Shown here in pieces: positions 8,905 through 17,195 of a stretch of DNA of 32,507 bases (the stretch's first letter is position 1; each line of letters opens with the position of its first letter). The translations under genes were made by a program, and so were the position numbers. The notes below the pieces were generated by a model. That model was not told the DNA's origin and did not search any database. It saw nothing but the letters and a program-made list of their open reading frames with translations. The DNA comes from Paracoccaceae bacterium (GTDB lineage Bacteria; Pseudomonadota; Alphaproteobacteria; Rhodobacterales; Rhodobacteraceae): NCBI GenBank assembly GCA_020441385.1, contig JAGRMG010000089.1:1-32507 (forward strand). Reading direction: 5' to 3'.

Positions 8905-9701
8905 CCCCGGCGCAGATCGAGGCGGCGGCCGAGGCGTTGTATCACGCCGACCGCGACGGCCGGCAGATCGGGCTCTTGTCGCTGCGCCATCCGGCCATGA
9001 CGATGGACGACGCCTATGCGGTGCAATCCGCGCTGGTGGCGCGCAAGATCGCCGCCGGGCGGCGCCGGATCGGCTGGAAGATCGGCCTGACCAGCCGGGC
9101 GATGCAGGACGCGCTCGGGATCGACACGCCCGACAGCGGCGTGTTGCTGGACGACATGGCGTTCGCCAACGGCGCGACCGTTCCGGCGGGCCGGTTCATC
9201 CAGCCGCGCGTCGAGGCCGAGATCGCGTTCGTGATGGCTGCGCCGCTGGACGGGGCCGGGTGCACCCGCGAGGACGTGATCGCAGCCACGCAAAGCGTCG
9301 CGCCGAGCCTCGAAATCCTCGACACGCGCATCCTGCGGGCCGACCCCGCGACCGGGCAGGCGCGCGCCATCACCGACACGATCGGCGACAATGCCGCCAA
9401 TGCCGGCTTCGTGCTGGGCGATGCGCGTCATGCCCCCGGCGCTCATGACCTGCGCTGGACCGGTGCCATCCTCGCGCGCAACGGCATCGTCGAGGAAACC
9501 GGGCTTGGCGCGGGTGTGCTGAACGATCCGGTGACATCCGTTTTGTGGCTGGCCCGGCGCCTGGCCGCCTATGGACAGCGCATCGAGGCCGGCGATATCG
9601 TCCTGTCGGGGTCGTTCATCCGCCCCGTGGAGGCGCCGCCGGGCGCCGACATCACCGCTGATTTCGGATCCTTCGGATCGGTCGGCATCGCGTTTTCCTG
9701 A
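8901..9701 (+). CDS. hpaH: 2-oxo-hept-4-ene-1,7-dioate hydratase
   Basis: HpaH adds water to 2-oxo-hept-4-ene-1,7-dioate to give the aldolase substrate. The 266-residue product matches the MhpD/HpaH hydratase family. Characteristic segments are RRIGWKIGLTSRAMQ, the divalent-metal site PRVEAEIAFVM, APSLEILDTRI, the DNAANAGFVLG loop, and GDIVLSGSFIRP near the C-terminus. The ATG at 8901 overlaps the hpaG stop (ATGA). Ten bases separate its stop from the hpaI start. Confidence 0.92.
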   Translation: MTPAQIEAAAEALYHADRDGRQIGLLSLRHPAMTMDDAYAVQSALVARKIAAGRRRIGWKIGLTSRAMQDALGIDTPDSGVLLDDMAFANGATVPAGRFIQPRVEAEIAFVMAAPLDGAGCTREDVIAATQSVAPSLEILDTRILRADPATGQARAITDTIGDNAANAGFVLGDARHAPGAHDLRWTGAILARNGIVEETGLGAGVLNDPVTSVLWLARRLAAYGQRIEAGDIVLSGSFIRPVEAPPGADITADFGSFGSVGIAFS

Positions 9702-9711
9702 AGGAGTGCCC

Positions 9712-10476
9712 ATGCCCGCCCCCGTCAACCGCCTGAAACAGCGCCTGCTGGCCGGTGAAACCCTGTTCGGATGCTGGCTCAGCCTGGCCGACGCCAACGC
9801 CGCCGAGATCATGGGCACCGCCGGTTTCGACTGGCTGTGCATCGACGGCGAACATGCGCCCTACGACATCCGCGCGATCCGCGACCAGCTGGCGGTACTG
9901 GAATCGGCCGCCTCGGAAGTGATCGTGCGGGTGCCCGCGCACGAGGCCTGGATCATCAAGCAGGTGCTGGATGCCGGGGCGCAGACATTGCTGGTGCCGA
10001 TGGTGGAAAGCGGCGATCAGGCCCGCGCGATCGTGCGTGCCTGCACCTATCCGCCGCGCGGCATCCGCGGTGTCGGTGCGTCAGGCGCGCGGGCAAGCCG
10101 GTTCGGATCGGTCCCCGATTACGTCACCACCGCCAACGACCGGATCTGCCTGTTCCTTCAGGTCGAAAGCCGCGCCGGCCACGCCGCGCTGGATGACATT
10201 CTCGCCGTCGAGGGGGTGGACGGCGTGTTCGTCGGCCCCGCCGACCTGGCCGCCGACATGGGCCATGCCGGCAACAGTGCCGCGCCCGGGGTGCAGGCCG
10301 CAATCCGCGACATCCTGACCCGCGCCGCCGCCGCCGGCAAGCCCTGCGGCATCCTGTGCCTGGACGGGCGGACCGCGGACTATCTGGACTGGGGCGCGCG
10401 GTTCGTCGCCGTGGGCATCGACGTTCTGCTGCTGGCGAACGCGGCCCGCGCGCTGGCGGCGCGCCACCGCGGCTAG
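9712..10476 (+). CDS. hpaI: 4-hydroxy-2-oxoheptane-1,7-dioate aldolase
   Basis: HpaI is the class II, metal-dependent aldolase that finishes the lower pathway by cleaving 4-hydroxy-2-oxoheptanedioate to pyruvate and succinic semialdehyde. The protein has 254 residues. Active-site candidates by family are His48 in DGEHAPYD and Arg73 in VRVPAHEAW; VESRAGHAALDDI and GVFVGPADLAADMG carry the metal and substrate ligands. A strong AAGGAG precedes the ATG. No succinate-semialdehyde dehydrogenase gene is present in the window, so that step must be encoded elsewhere. A 13-base palindrome TGCCGT-G-ACGGCA (10491-10503) follows, then a 133-base gap before the transporter genes. Confidence 0.93.
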   Translation: MPAPVNRLKQRLLAGETLFGCWLSLADANAAEIMGTAGFDWLCIDGEHAPYDIRAIRDQLAVLESAASEVIVRVPAHEAWIIKQVLDAGAQTLLVPMVESGDQARAIVRACTYPPRGIRGVGASGARASRFGSVPDYVTTANDRICLFLQVESRAGHAALDDILAVEGVDGVFVGPADLAADMGHAGNSAAPGVQAAIRDILTRAAAAGKPCGILCLDGRTADYLDWGARFVAVGIDVLLLANAARALAARHRG

Positions 10477-10609
10477 CGCCGCCGCGCCGCTGCCGTGACG
10501 GCATGCGTATTTACACGCAATTGACCCGGGCGCCATGTCGCAAGTAGCCTGTCGGAACCTAGGAACACCGCGCGCCCTCCCGTGGCGGCGCAGATCAGGG
10601 AGAAACCAA

Positions 10610-11788
10610 GTGAAACGCACGATTGTTGCGGGCATGGTGTCGGCAATGGCGCTGGCTTCGACTGCCCATGCCGATATCAAGATCGCTCACATATACGGCA
10701 AGACGGGGCCTTACGAAGCCTATGCCAAGCAATCCCATGACGGGCTGATGCTGGGGCTGGAGTACGCCACCGGCGGCACCATGGAAATCGACGGCGAGAA
10801 GATCGTGGTGATCGAGAAGGACACACAGCTCAAGCCGGAGAACGGCAAGGCGCTGCTTGAGGAAGCCTATGGCGACGACGAGGTCGACCTGGCCATCGGC
10901 CCGGTCAGTTCCGGCGTGGCGCTGGCGATGCTGCCGGTGGCGCAGGAATACGAGAAGATCCTGATCGTCGAACCGGCGGTGGCCGACAGCATCACCGGCG
11001 AGAACTGGAACCGCTACATCTTCCGCACCGGGCGCAATTCGTCCCAGGACGCGGTATCCAACGCCATCGCGCTGGCCGGCGAGGACGTGCAGATCGCCAC
11101 CCTGGCGCAGGATTACGCCTTTGGCCGCGACGGCATCGCCGCCTTCAAGGAGGCGCTGGCCGGCACCGGCGCGACCATCGCGGTGGAAGAATACGTGCCC
11201 GCCGACACCACCGATTTCACCGCCGCGGCCGAGCGCATCTTCAACGCCATGAAGGATCTGGACGGCAAGAAGAAGCTGTTCGTGATCTGGGCCGGGGGCA
11301 ACAACCCGATGGGCAAGATCAACGCCATGGACCCGGGCCGCTTCGGAATCGAGATGGCCACCGGCGGCAACATCCTGGCAGCGATGGCGGCCTACAAGGA
11401 ATTCCCCGGCATGGAGGGGGCGACCTACTATTACTACGACATCCCCAAGAACGAGGTGAACGACTGGCTGGTCAAGACCCACCAGGAACGCTTCGGCGCG
11501 CCGCCCGACTTCTTCACCGCCGGGGGCATGGCCGCGGGCATGGCGGCGGTCGAGGCCATCAGGAAGGCCGGCAGCACCGATACCGAGGCGCTGATTTCGG
11601 CCATGGAAGGCATGGAGTGGATGACGCCCAAGGGCAAGATGGTGTTCCGCCCCGAGGATCACCAGGCGTTGCAATCCATGTATCACTTCAAGATCCGCGT
11701 GGACCCCGACGTTGCATGGGCCATACCGGAACTGGTGCGCGAACTGACCATCGAGGATCTGCCGATCCCGATCCGCAACGGCAAGTGA
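10610..11788 (+). CDS. ABC transporter substrate-binding protein, branched-chain amino acid type
   Basis: This periplasmic binding protein (Peripla_BP_6/LivJ type) has 392 residues. The start was set at GTG 10610 because AGGGAGA lies 8 bases upstream and the frame from there gives a compact signal peptide (VKRTIVAGMVSAMALASTAHA, cleavage probably after AHA). Longer versions from the ATG at 10535 bury the signal. The mature protein begins DIKIAHIYGKTGPYEAYAKQ, like binding proteins for amino acids and aromatic acids. Placement directly after hpaI suggests that it binds the pathway substrate, for example an aromatic amino acid, homoprotocatechuate or 4-hydroxyphenylacetate; that is inference. 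A strong stem-loop follows the gene. Confidence 0.9.
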   Translation: MKRTIVAGMVSAMALASTAHADIKIAHIYGKTGPYEAYAKQSHDGLMLGLEYATGGTMEIDGEKIVVIEKDTQLKPENGKALLEEAYGDDEVDLAIGPVSSGVALAMLPVAQEYEKILIVEPAVADSITGENWNRYIFRTGRNSSQDAVSNAIALAGEDVQIATLAQDYAFGRDGIAAFKEALAGTGATIAVEEYVPADTTDFTAAAERIFNAMKDLDGKKKLFVIWAGGNNPMGKINAMDPGRFGIEMATGGNILAAMAAYKEFPGMEGATYYYYDIPKNEVNDWLVKTHQERFGAPPDFFTAGGMAAGMAAVEAIRKAGSTDTEALISAMEGMEWMTPKGKMVFRPEDHQALQSMYHFKIRVDPDVAWAIPELVRELTIEDLPIPIRNGK

Positions 11789-11794
11789 CCGGCG

Positions 11795-11819
11795 GCGGCG
11801 GGGGCGGCACCCCCGCCGC
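11795..11819 (+). terminator. Stem-loop after the binding-protein gene
   Basis: GCGGCGGGGG (11795-11804) pairs perfectly with CCCCCGCCGC (11810-11819) around a 5-base loop. There is no U-tract. In this position, between a binding-protein gene and its membrane-component genes, such structures usually protect the upstream mRNA and lower downstream expression, giving excess binding protein. Confidence 0.6.
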
Positions 11820-11898
11820 ATCCGCCGCAACACGCCGGCCCGCCCGCCAACGACGAAACGAGCAGCCGGCGCCGCGCCCGGCCGGGAAAGCGCCCGAG

Positions 11899-12663
11899 AT
11901 GTCCCCACCAATCCTTCAGACCCGGGATCTGACGGTACGCTTTGGCGGCCATGTCGCCGTCGATGCGGTGACATGCGACTTTCACACCGGCCAGCTGACC
12001 GCCATCGTCGGCCCCAACGGCGCCGGCAAGACCACCTATTTCAACCTGATATCGGGCCAGATCGCGGCGACGGCCGGATCGGTCCGCCTGCGCGGCCGCG
12101 ACATCGGCGGCCTGTCGGTCGCCGCCCGCACCCGCGCCGGCATCGGGCGCGCCTTCCAGCTGACCAACCTGTTTCCCAACCTCACGGTGCTGGAAAACGT
12201 CCGCCTCGTCGTGCAGTGCCATGCGCAGCAGGGCTTCAACCTGTGGTCGATGGCCGCCAGCCATCGCGAACTCACCGACCGGGCCATGGCGGTGCTGGAG
12301 CGGGTGCGGCTGGCGGACCTGGCCGGGCAGACCGTGTCCGAACTGAGCCACGGCAATCAGCGCAAGCTCGAGGTGGCGCTGCTGATCGCGCTGGACCCGG
12401 CGGTCTACATGTTCGACGAACCCACGGCCGGGATGAGCGTGGACGAGGCGCCGGTGGTGCTGGACCTGATCGCCGAACTCAAGGAGCAGAGCGACCGCAC
12501 GGTACTGCTGGTGGAACACAAGATGGATGTGATCGCGCGGCTCGCGGACCGCATCATCGTGCTGCACAACGGCGCCCTGGCCGCCGATGGCGAACCCGCC
12601 GAGGTGATCGCCAGCGACGTGGTGCAGGAGGCGTATATGGGCCGGGATCTGGAAGATGTCTGA
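11899..12663 (+). CDS. ABC transporter ATP-binding protein, LivG type
   Basis: This cytoplasmic ATPase of 254 residues has the Walker A motif GPNGAGKTT, the LivG-type insertion with GIGRAFQLTNLFPNLTVLENV, the signature LSHGNQRKLEVALLIA (a degenerate LSGGQ, as is usual in LivG), and Walker B VYMFDEPTAGMS followed by the switch His in LLVEHKMD. The ATG at 11899 gives the standard N-terminus LQTRDLTVRFGG; its ribosome binding site is weak. It overlaps the second ATPase by 8 bases. The two ATPases are expected to form the motor of the transporter. Confidence 0.93.
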   Translation: MSPPILQTRDLTVRFGGHVAVDAVTCDFHTGQLTAIVGPNGAGKTTYFNLISGQIAATAGSVRLRGRDIGGLSVAARTRAGIGRAFQLTNLFPNLTVLENVRLVVQCHAQQGFNLWSMAASHRELTDRAMAVLERVRLADLAGQTVSELSHGNQRKLEVALLIALDPAVYMFDEPTAGMSVDEAPVVLDLIAELKEQSDRTVLLVEHKMDVIARLADRIIVLHNGALAADGEPAEVIASDVVQEAYMGRDLEDV

Positions 12664-13378
12664 ACCGATGCTGCGGCTGGAGGGCGTGTTCACCAACATC
12701 GCCCAGTATCACATCCTTCGGGGTGTCGACCTGGAGGTGCCGCGCGGCCGGGTGAGCATGCTGCTGGGGCGCAACGGCGTCGGCAAGACGACGACGCTGC
12801 GCACCGTCATCGGGCACTGGCGGGCGCACGGGGGCCGCATCACGCTGGACGGGCAGGACATCACGGCGATGCCGACCCCGGCAATCGCGCGCGCCGGCGT
12901 CGGGTTCGTTCCCGAGGACATGGGCATATTCGCCGATCTGACGGTCGAGGAGAACATGGTGCTGGCCGCCGTCAGCGGCCCCATCGACAGCGCCCGGCTG
13001 GACTGGGTGTTCTCGGCGTTTCCGCCGCTCAAGACGTTCTGGAAATCCGCGGCCGGCAATCTTTCGGGCGGGCAGAAGCAGATGCTGTCGATCGCCCGCG
13101 CGATGATCGAGAAACGCCGGCTCTACCTGATCGACGAGCCGACCAAGGGGCTGGCGCCGGCGATCGTCGCCACCATGGCGCGGGCGTTGCGCGAACTGAA
13201 GGCCGATGGCGCGTCGATCCTGCTGGTGGAGCAGAATTTCGCGGTCGCCAAGGCTCTGGGCGACACCGCCAGCGTCATGGATGACGGCCGCGTGGTCTGG
13301 TCGGGCGCGATGGCCGAACTGGGGCGCGACGCCGATTTGCAGGAACGGCTGATGGGCCTGAGCATGGAGGCGCGCTGA
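12656..13378 (+). CDS. ABC transporter ATP-binding protein, LivF type
   Basis: This second ATPase (240 residues) carries Walker A GRNGVGKTT, the Q-loop region VGFVPEDMGIFADLTVEEN, the signature NLSGGQKQMLSIARAM, Walker B LYLIDEPTKGLAP and the switch segment ILLVEQNF. LivF homologues have this short N-terminus. Its start ATGTCTGA overlaps the LivG-type gene, so translation is coupled. After its stop there is a 61-base spacer that contains a copy of a short intergenic repeat before the permease genes. Confidence 0.93.
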   Translation: MSEPMLRLEGVFTNIAQYHILRGVDLEVPRGRVSMLLGRNGVGKTTTLRTVIGHWRAHGGRITLDGQDITAMPTPAIARAGVGFVPEDMGIFADLTVEENMVLAAVSGPIDSARLDWVFSAFPPLKTFWKSAAGNLSGGQKQMLSIARAMIEKRRLYLIDEPTKGLAPAIVATMARALRELKADGASILLVEQNFAVAKALGDTASVMDDGRVVWSGAMAELGRDADLQERLMGLSMEAR

Positions 13379-13394
13379 TGCGCAATCGACGGAT

Positions 13395-13426
13395 GCCGGA
13401 TTCGAGTATTTGGAACCAGAAAGAAG
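13395..13426 (-). repeat. Short intergenic repeat, family with TTCT-CTGG-CAAATA core, copy 2
   Basis: On the minus strand this reads CTTCTTTCTGGTTCCAAATA followed by CTCGAATCCGGC. It matches copy 1 (5539-5580) with one inserted T and a few substitutions. It lies between the LivF-type ATPase gene and the first permease gene, inside a transcription unit, in the opposite orientation to copy 1. Confidence 0.45.
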
Positions 13427-13439
13427 CAGGGCGCGGGCG

Positions 13440-14471
13440 ATGACGCAGGCCCCCGACCATGCCCCGAAGATGGCGCGCGCCAGCCTGGCGCATCGCGTGG
13501 CGCCCTGGCTGCCGCTGGCGCTGGTGCCGGTGCTGGCAGTGCTTGGTCTGGCCGCCATTCCCAGCCTGTCGAGCTGGCTGACGCTGACGATCAGCGGGCT
13601 GGCGATGGGGATGATGATCTTCATCATGGCCTCTGGGCTGACGCTGGTGTTCGGGCTGATGGACGTGATCAATTTCGGCCATGGCGCCTTTGTCTCGGTG
13701 GGCGCCTTCGTCGGGGTGACGGTTCTTCTGATGCTGGGCCCGATGACCGGGGCGCCATCGCTGGCGCTGAACCTCGCGGCGCTGCTGGTCGCGGTGATCG
13801 GCGCGATGCTGGCCACCGGGCTGATGGGCTGGGCCTTCGAGCGGGCCATCGTCAGGCCGGTCTATGGCCACCATCTGAAGCAGATCCTGGTGACCATGGG
13901 CGGGCTGATCGTGGCCGAACAGCTGATCATCGTGCTGTGGGGGCCCGAGGAAATCTATATCGCCCGGCCCGAGGCGCTGAAGGGCGCCATCACCTTCGCC
14001 GGCGCCGCGCTGGAGAAATACCGCCTGGTCGCCGTCGCGGTCGGGCTGGCGGTGTTCCTGGCCATGCGCCTTGTGCTGCGGCGCACGAGGATCGGGCTGA
14101 TCGTGCGCGCCGGCGTGCAGAACGGCGAGATGGTGCAGGCGCTGGGCTATCGGCTGCGGCTGGTCTTTGTGGGCGTATTCATGGCCGGATCGGCGCTGGC
14201 CGGTCTGGGCGGCGTGATGTGGGGCCTCTATCAGGAGGTGATCACCGCGCAGATGGGCAACCAGGCGATGATCCTGATCTTCATCGTCGTCATCATCGGC
14301 GGCCTGGGCAGCGTCGAGGGCTGTTTCATAGGCGCGCTGCTGGTCGGGCTGTTGCAGAACTATGTGGCGTTTCTAGAGCCCAAGGCGGCGCTGATTTCCA
14401 ATATCGGCCTGATGGTGGCGATCCTGATGTGGCGCCCGATGGGCATGATCCCGGTGGTGAAGGCGAAATGA
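13440..14471 (+). CDS. ABC transporter permease, LivH type
   Basis: This inner-membrane permease of 343 residues has about eight to nine hydrophobic segments. The family core is evident: MASGLTLVFGLMDVINFGHGAF near residues 62-83, GVIVRAGVQNGEMVQALGY-like cytoplasmic loop, and GGVMWGLYQEV. The ATG at 13440 was chosen over an upstream TTG at 13410, because the latter lies inside the repeat element and adds no hydrophobic sequence. Its stop overlaps the next permease start. Compared with LivH of E. coli (308 residues) it has a longer polar N-terminus (TQAPDHAPKMARASLAHR). Confidence 0.92.
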   Translation: MTQAPDHAPKMARASLAHRVAPWLPLALVPVLAVLGLAAIPSLSSWLTLTISGLAMGMMIFIMASGLTLVFGLMDVINFGHGAFVSVGAFVGVTVLLMLGPMTGAPSLALNLAALLVAVIGAMLATGLMGWAFERAIVRPVYGHHLKQILVTMGGLIVAEQLIIVLWGPEEIYIARPEALKGAITFAGAALEKYRLVAVAVGLAVFLAMRLVLRRTRIGLIVRAGVQNGEMVQALGYRLRLVFVGVFMAGSALAGLGGVMWGLYQEVITAQMGNQAMILIFIVVIIGGLGSVEGCFIGALLVGLLQNYVAFLEPKAALISNIGLMVAILMWRPMGMIPVVKAK

Positions 14472-15523
14472 TGCGGGCGGTTCTTTCCGGCGACATGCCG
14501 CGCAGCAGGGTTCTGGCCCTGATCCTGGCGGTCATCCTCGTCGCTCTCGCGCTGGCGCCGTTCCTGTTTCCCGGCGTGCGCACGGTGGACACGGCGGCGC
14601 GCATATGCGTCTTCGTGGTTCTGGTGGCCAGCTACGATCTGATGCTGGGCTATGGCGGCATCGTCAGTTTCGCCCATACCATGTTCTTCGGCATCGGCGC
14701 CTATGGCATCGCGCTGGCCTCGACCCATATGGGGCGCGGCTTTGACGCGCTGATCGTGGGCGCGGGCGCCGGCGCGCTGGTGGCCGCCGCTCTGGCGCTG
14801 GTGATCGGGTTGTTCAGCCTGCGGGTGCGGGCGATCTTCTTTGCCATGATCACGCTGGCCGTGGCCAGCGCGGTGGCGGTGCTGGTCAGCCAGCTTTCGG
14901 GGCTGACGGGGGGTGAGGACGGGCTGACCTTTCAGACCCCGCGCGCGCTGAGCCCGGCGTTCAGGTTCGGCGATTCGCTGCTGGGGGTGAAGCTGAACGG
15001 CAAGCTGCTGGTCTATTACCTGGTGTTCGTCGGCGCGCTGATCCTGTTCCTGCTGCTTCTGCGGGTGGTCAATTCGCCCTTCGGCCGCGTCTTGCAGGCG
15101 ATTCGCGAGAACGACTTCCGGGCCGAGGCGATCGGCTATCGCGTGGTCTACTACCGCGTCGCGGCGACCTGCCTTTCGGCTTCGGCTGCCGCCCTTGCGG
15201 GTTCGCTCTATGCAATCTGGCTGCGCTATGTCGGCCCCGATACCGTGCTGTCGATGGAAATCATGATCGACATCCTGCTGATGGTGGTGATCGGGGGCAT
15301 GGGCACCATGTATGGCGCGGTGATCGGCGCGACGCTGTTCGTGCTGGCGCAGAACTATCTCCAGGCGCTGATGGGCAGCGCATCGGGGCTGGTCGAAGGA
15401 GTGCCGGTGCTGCCGCAACTGCTGAGCGCGGACCGCTGGCTGTTGTGGCTCGGCGTGCTGTTCGTGCTCAGCGTCTATTTCTTTCCCACCGGTGTCGTCG
15501 GGCGGTTGCGGCAGGGCAGATAG
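14468..15523 (+). CDS. ABC transporter permease, LivM type
   Basis: This is the partner permease, 351 residues with multiple membrane segments. The LivM signature is present: SYDLMLGYGGIVSFAHTMFFGIGAYG near the N-terminal third, SPFGRVLQAIRENDFRAEAIGY as the coupling-helix loop that contacts the ATPases, and IGGMGTMYGAVIGA near the C-terminus. Two consecutive ATG codons at 14468 and 14471 are both possible; the first overlaps the LivH stop (ATGA). It is the last gene of the hpa/transport operon. No convincing terminator follows; the next 434 bases hold a dispersed repeat and the serC leader. Confidence 0.92.
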   Translation: MMRAVLSGDMPRSRVLALILAVILVALALAPFLFPGVRTVDTAARICVFVVLVASYDLMLGYGGIVSFAHTMFFGIGAYGIALASTHMGRGFDALIVGAGAGALVAAALALVIGLFSLRVRAIFFAMITLAVASAVAVLVSQLSGLTGGEDGLTFQTPRALSPAFRFGDSLLGVKLNGKLLVYYLVFVGALILFLLLLRVVNSPFGRVLQAIRENDFRAEAIGYRVVYYRVAATCLSASAAALAGSLYAIWLRYVGPDTVLSMEIMIDILLMVVIGGMGTMYGAVIGATLFVLAQNYLQALMGSASGLVEGVPVLPQLLSADRWLLWLGVLFVLSVYFFPTGVVGRLRQGR

Positions 15524-15597
15524 CCCCCCGGTCCGCGGTGTGCCGTCCGCAGGGTCTTGCGGCAGGCCGCCACCGGCGCAAGGCCGCGCGGGGGCTC

Positions 15598-15711
15598 GCG
15601 CATGTCGCGTTCAATCGAATTCACCCGCCGGGCCGAACGCGTCGTTCCCCGAAATCGCGGCCTCGCCCCGGCGGGTGAATGCCTGAAACCGGATGACCGC
15701 GAACCGCGCTG
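15598..15711 (+). repeat. Dispersed 114-bp repeat, copy B, with perfect hairpin
   Basis: This aligns without gaps to the minus strand of 5645-5758 (about 94 of 114 matches by eye). It contains a perfect 14-base inverted repeat: ATTCACCCGCCGGG (15619-15632) against CCCGGCGGGTGAAT (15667-15680), enclosing a 34-base loop. In copy A the arms are degenerate. A third, partial copy of the left end is at 2969-2985. The element has no coding capacity, so it resembles a small palindromic interspersed element; no transposase is nearby. Confidence 0.8.
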
Positions 15712-15910
15712 AACCGCGCGATGGTACGGCGCGGTGAATACCCGGGTCATGGGCCTGCACATGGCGGCACGGGCCATGTTTCCATCGTGCCGATTTCGCG
15801 CCGATCGGAAACACGCGGGCCGGTATCTTGTTGCAAGGTGGCAAAAAAACCGCGTGGCGCGTCTCTTGGGATATTGCCGTTCTTCCGGGCCGGGCGTATT
15901 TGCGTCCGTG

Positions 15911-15957
15911 GGACACCCCTCCCCAACGAGGGGCGCTTATCTGGAAGGGTAGCTGAA
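15911..15957 (+). ncRNA. Candidate serC leader RNA with alternative stems
   Basis: Two mutually exclusive structures can form just before serC. One is the hairpin CCCCU (15916-15920) with AGGGG (15929-15933). The other pairs ACCCCUCC (15915-15922) with GGAAGGGU (15943-15950) in 7 of 8 positions, which covers the serC ribosome binding site. An Rfam family called serC leader is known upstream of alphaproteobacterial serC-serA operons and its last stem is described as overlapping the ribosome binding site; assignment to that family is by position and shape only. Confidence 0.55.
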
Positions 15958-17112
15958 ATGGCTATTGAACGACCCGGCGCGCGGCCGGCCAATCCGCGAT
16001 TTTCCTCCGGCCCCTGCGCCAAACCCCCCACATTCACGCTCGACAAGCTGGCCGATGCCGCCCTTGGCCGCAGCCATCGCGCCGCCATCGGCAAGGCCAG
16101 GCTGAAGGGCGCGATCGAGGGCACCCGCGAGGTGCTGGGCATCCCCGAGGACTACCGGATCGGGATCGTGCCGGCCTCCGATACCGGCGCCGTGGAGATG
16201 GCGCTCTGGTCGCTTCTGGGCGCGCGCAAGGTCGAAATGCTGGCCTGGGAGAGCTTTGGCGCCGGCTGGGTCACGGATGCGGTCAAGCAGCTGAAGATCG
16301 ACGCCGAGGTGAAGACGGCCGGGTACGGCCAGCTTCCCGACCTGGCGTCGGTGAACTTTGACAATGACGTGGTGTTCACCTGGAACGGCACCACCAGCGG
16401 CGTGCGGGTTCCCGATGGCGACTGGATCGCCGCCGACCGCGCCGGGCTGACCATCTGCGACGCCACCTCGGCCGCCTTCGCGCAAGACCTGCCCTGGGAC
16501 AGGCTGGACGTGACCACCTTCTCCTGGCAGAAGGTGCTGGGCGGCGAAGCGGCGCATGGCATGCTGGTCCTGTCGCCCCGGGCGGTCGAGCGGCTGGAGA
16601 GCTACACACCGGCCTGGCCGCTGCCCAAGATCTTCCGCCTGACCAAGGGCGGCAAGCTGATTGAGGGCATCTTCAGGGGCGAAACCATCAATACCCCGTC
16701 GATGCTGGCGGTCGAGGATTACCTGTTCGCGCTGGACTGGGCGCGCTCGGTCGGCGGGCTGAAGGGCCTGATCGCGCGCGCCGATGCCAACGCGCAGGCG
16801 ATCTTCGATTTCTGCGACACGCATGACTGGATCGCCAACCTGGCCGACGAGGCGGGCACGCGATCCAATACCAGCGTCTGCCTGAAGTTCACCGACGACC
16901 GGATCGTGGACGGCGCCGGCTTTGCCAAGGCCGTGGCCAAGCGGCTTGACGAGGCCGGGGTCGCATATGACATCGGCGCCTATCGAGATGCGCCGCCGGG
17001 TCTGCGCATCTGGTGCGGCGGCACAGTCGAGACCGCCGATATCCGGGCGCTTCTGCCCTGGGTCGAATGGGCGTTCCAGGCCGAGATCGCGGCGCTTTCC
17101 GAAAACGCGTGA
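15958..17112 (+). CDS. serC: Phosphoserine aminotransferase, Methanosarcina-type
   Basis: SerC transaminates 3-phosphohydroxypyruvate with glutamate to O-phosphoserine in the cytoplasm. The 384-residue sequence is of the variant family found in alphaproteobacteria and Methanosarcina rather than the E. coli type: it starts with [13 protein letters not shown], has [18 protein letters not shown] for phosphate binding, [11 protein letters not shown], the [14 protein letters not shown] segment, and the PLP lysine Lys192 in [11 protein letters not shown]. The ATG at 15958 follows GGAAGGG, which may be sequestered by the leader structure. serA follows after 83 bases on the same strand, forming the usual serC-serA pair. 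Confidence 0.93.
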   Translation: MAIERPGARPANPRFSSGPCAKPPTFTLDKLADAALGRSHRAAIGKARLKGAIEGTREVLGIPEDYRIGIVPASDTGAVEMALWSLLGARKVEMLAWESFGAGWVTDAVKQLKIDAEVKTAGYGQLPDLASVNFDNDVVFTWNGTTSGVRVPDGDWIAADRAGLTICDATSAAFAQDLPWDRLDVTTFSWQKVLGGEAAHGMLVLSPRAVERLESYTPAWPLPKIFRLTKGGKLIEGIFRGETINTPSMLAVEDYLFALDWARSVGGLKGLIARADANAQAIFDFCDTHDWIANLADEAGTRSNTSVCLKFTDDRIVDGAGFAKAVAKRLDEAGVAYDIGAYRDAPPGLRIWCGGTVETADIRALLPWVEWAFQAEIAALSENA

Positions 17113-17195
17113 AAACAGGGTGGGCCAACGCCCACCCGATCCCCAGAAATTCGCAGGGCGGGCGGCAACCCACCCTCAGCAAAGGACCAATGCAG

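Larger units (their letters stand above)
15524..15957. other. 434-base gap between permease gene and serC
   Basis: The gap contains, in order, a weak long-range inverted repeat AGCCCCC/GGGGGCT (15522-15528 and 15590-15596), dispersed-repeat copy B (15598-15711), about 200 bases without recognisable genes, and the candidate serC leader RNA next to serC. No convincing small ORF with a ribosome binding site was found. The serC promoter presumably lies in 15720-15900, but no good -35/-10 pair could be assigned. Confidence 0.7.

Noticed and set aside
10535-10609. Earlier ATG start for the binding protein
   Set aside because: It would bury the signal peptide behind 25 polar residues; GTG 10610 has the ribosome binding site.
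15880-15910. Third copy of the CTTCT...CAAATA repeat near serC (GACGCAAATACGCCC on the minus strand)
   Set aside because: Only the short GCAAATA core matches; too little similarity to separate it from chance.
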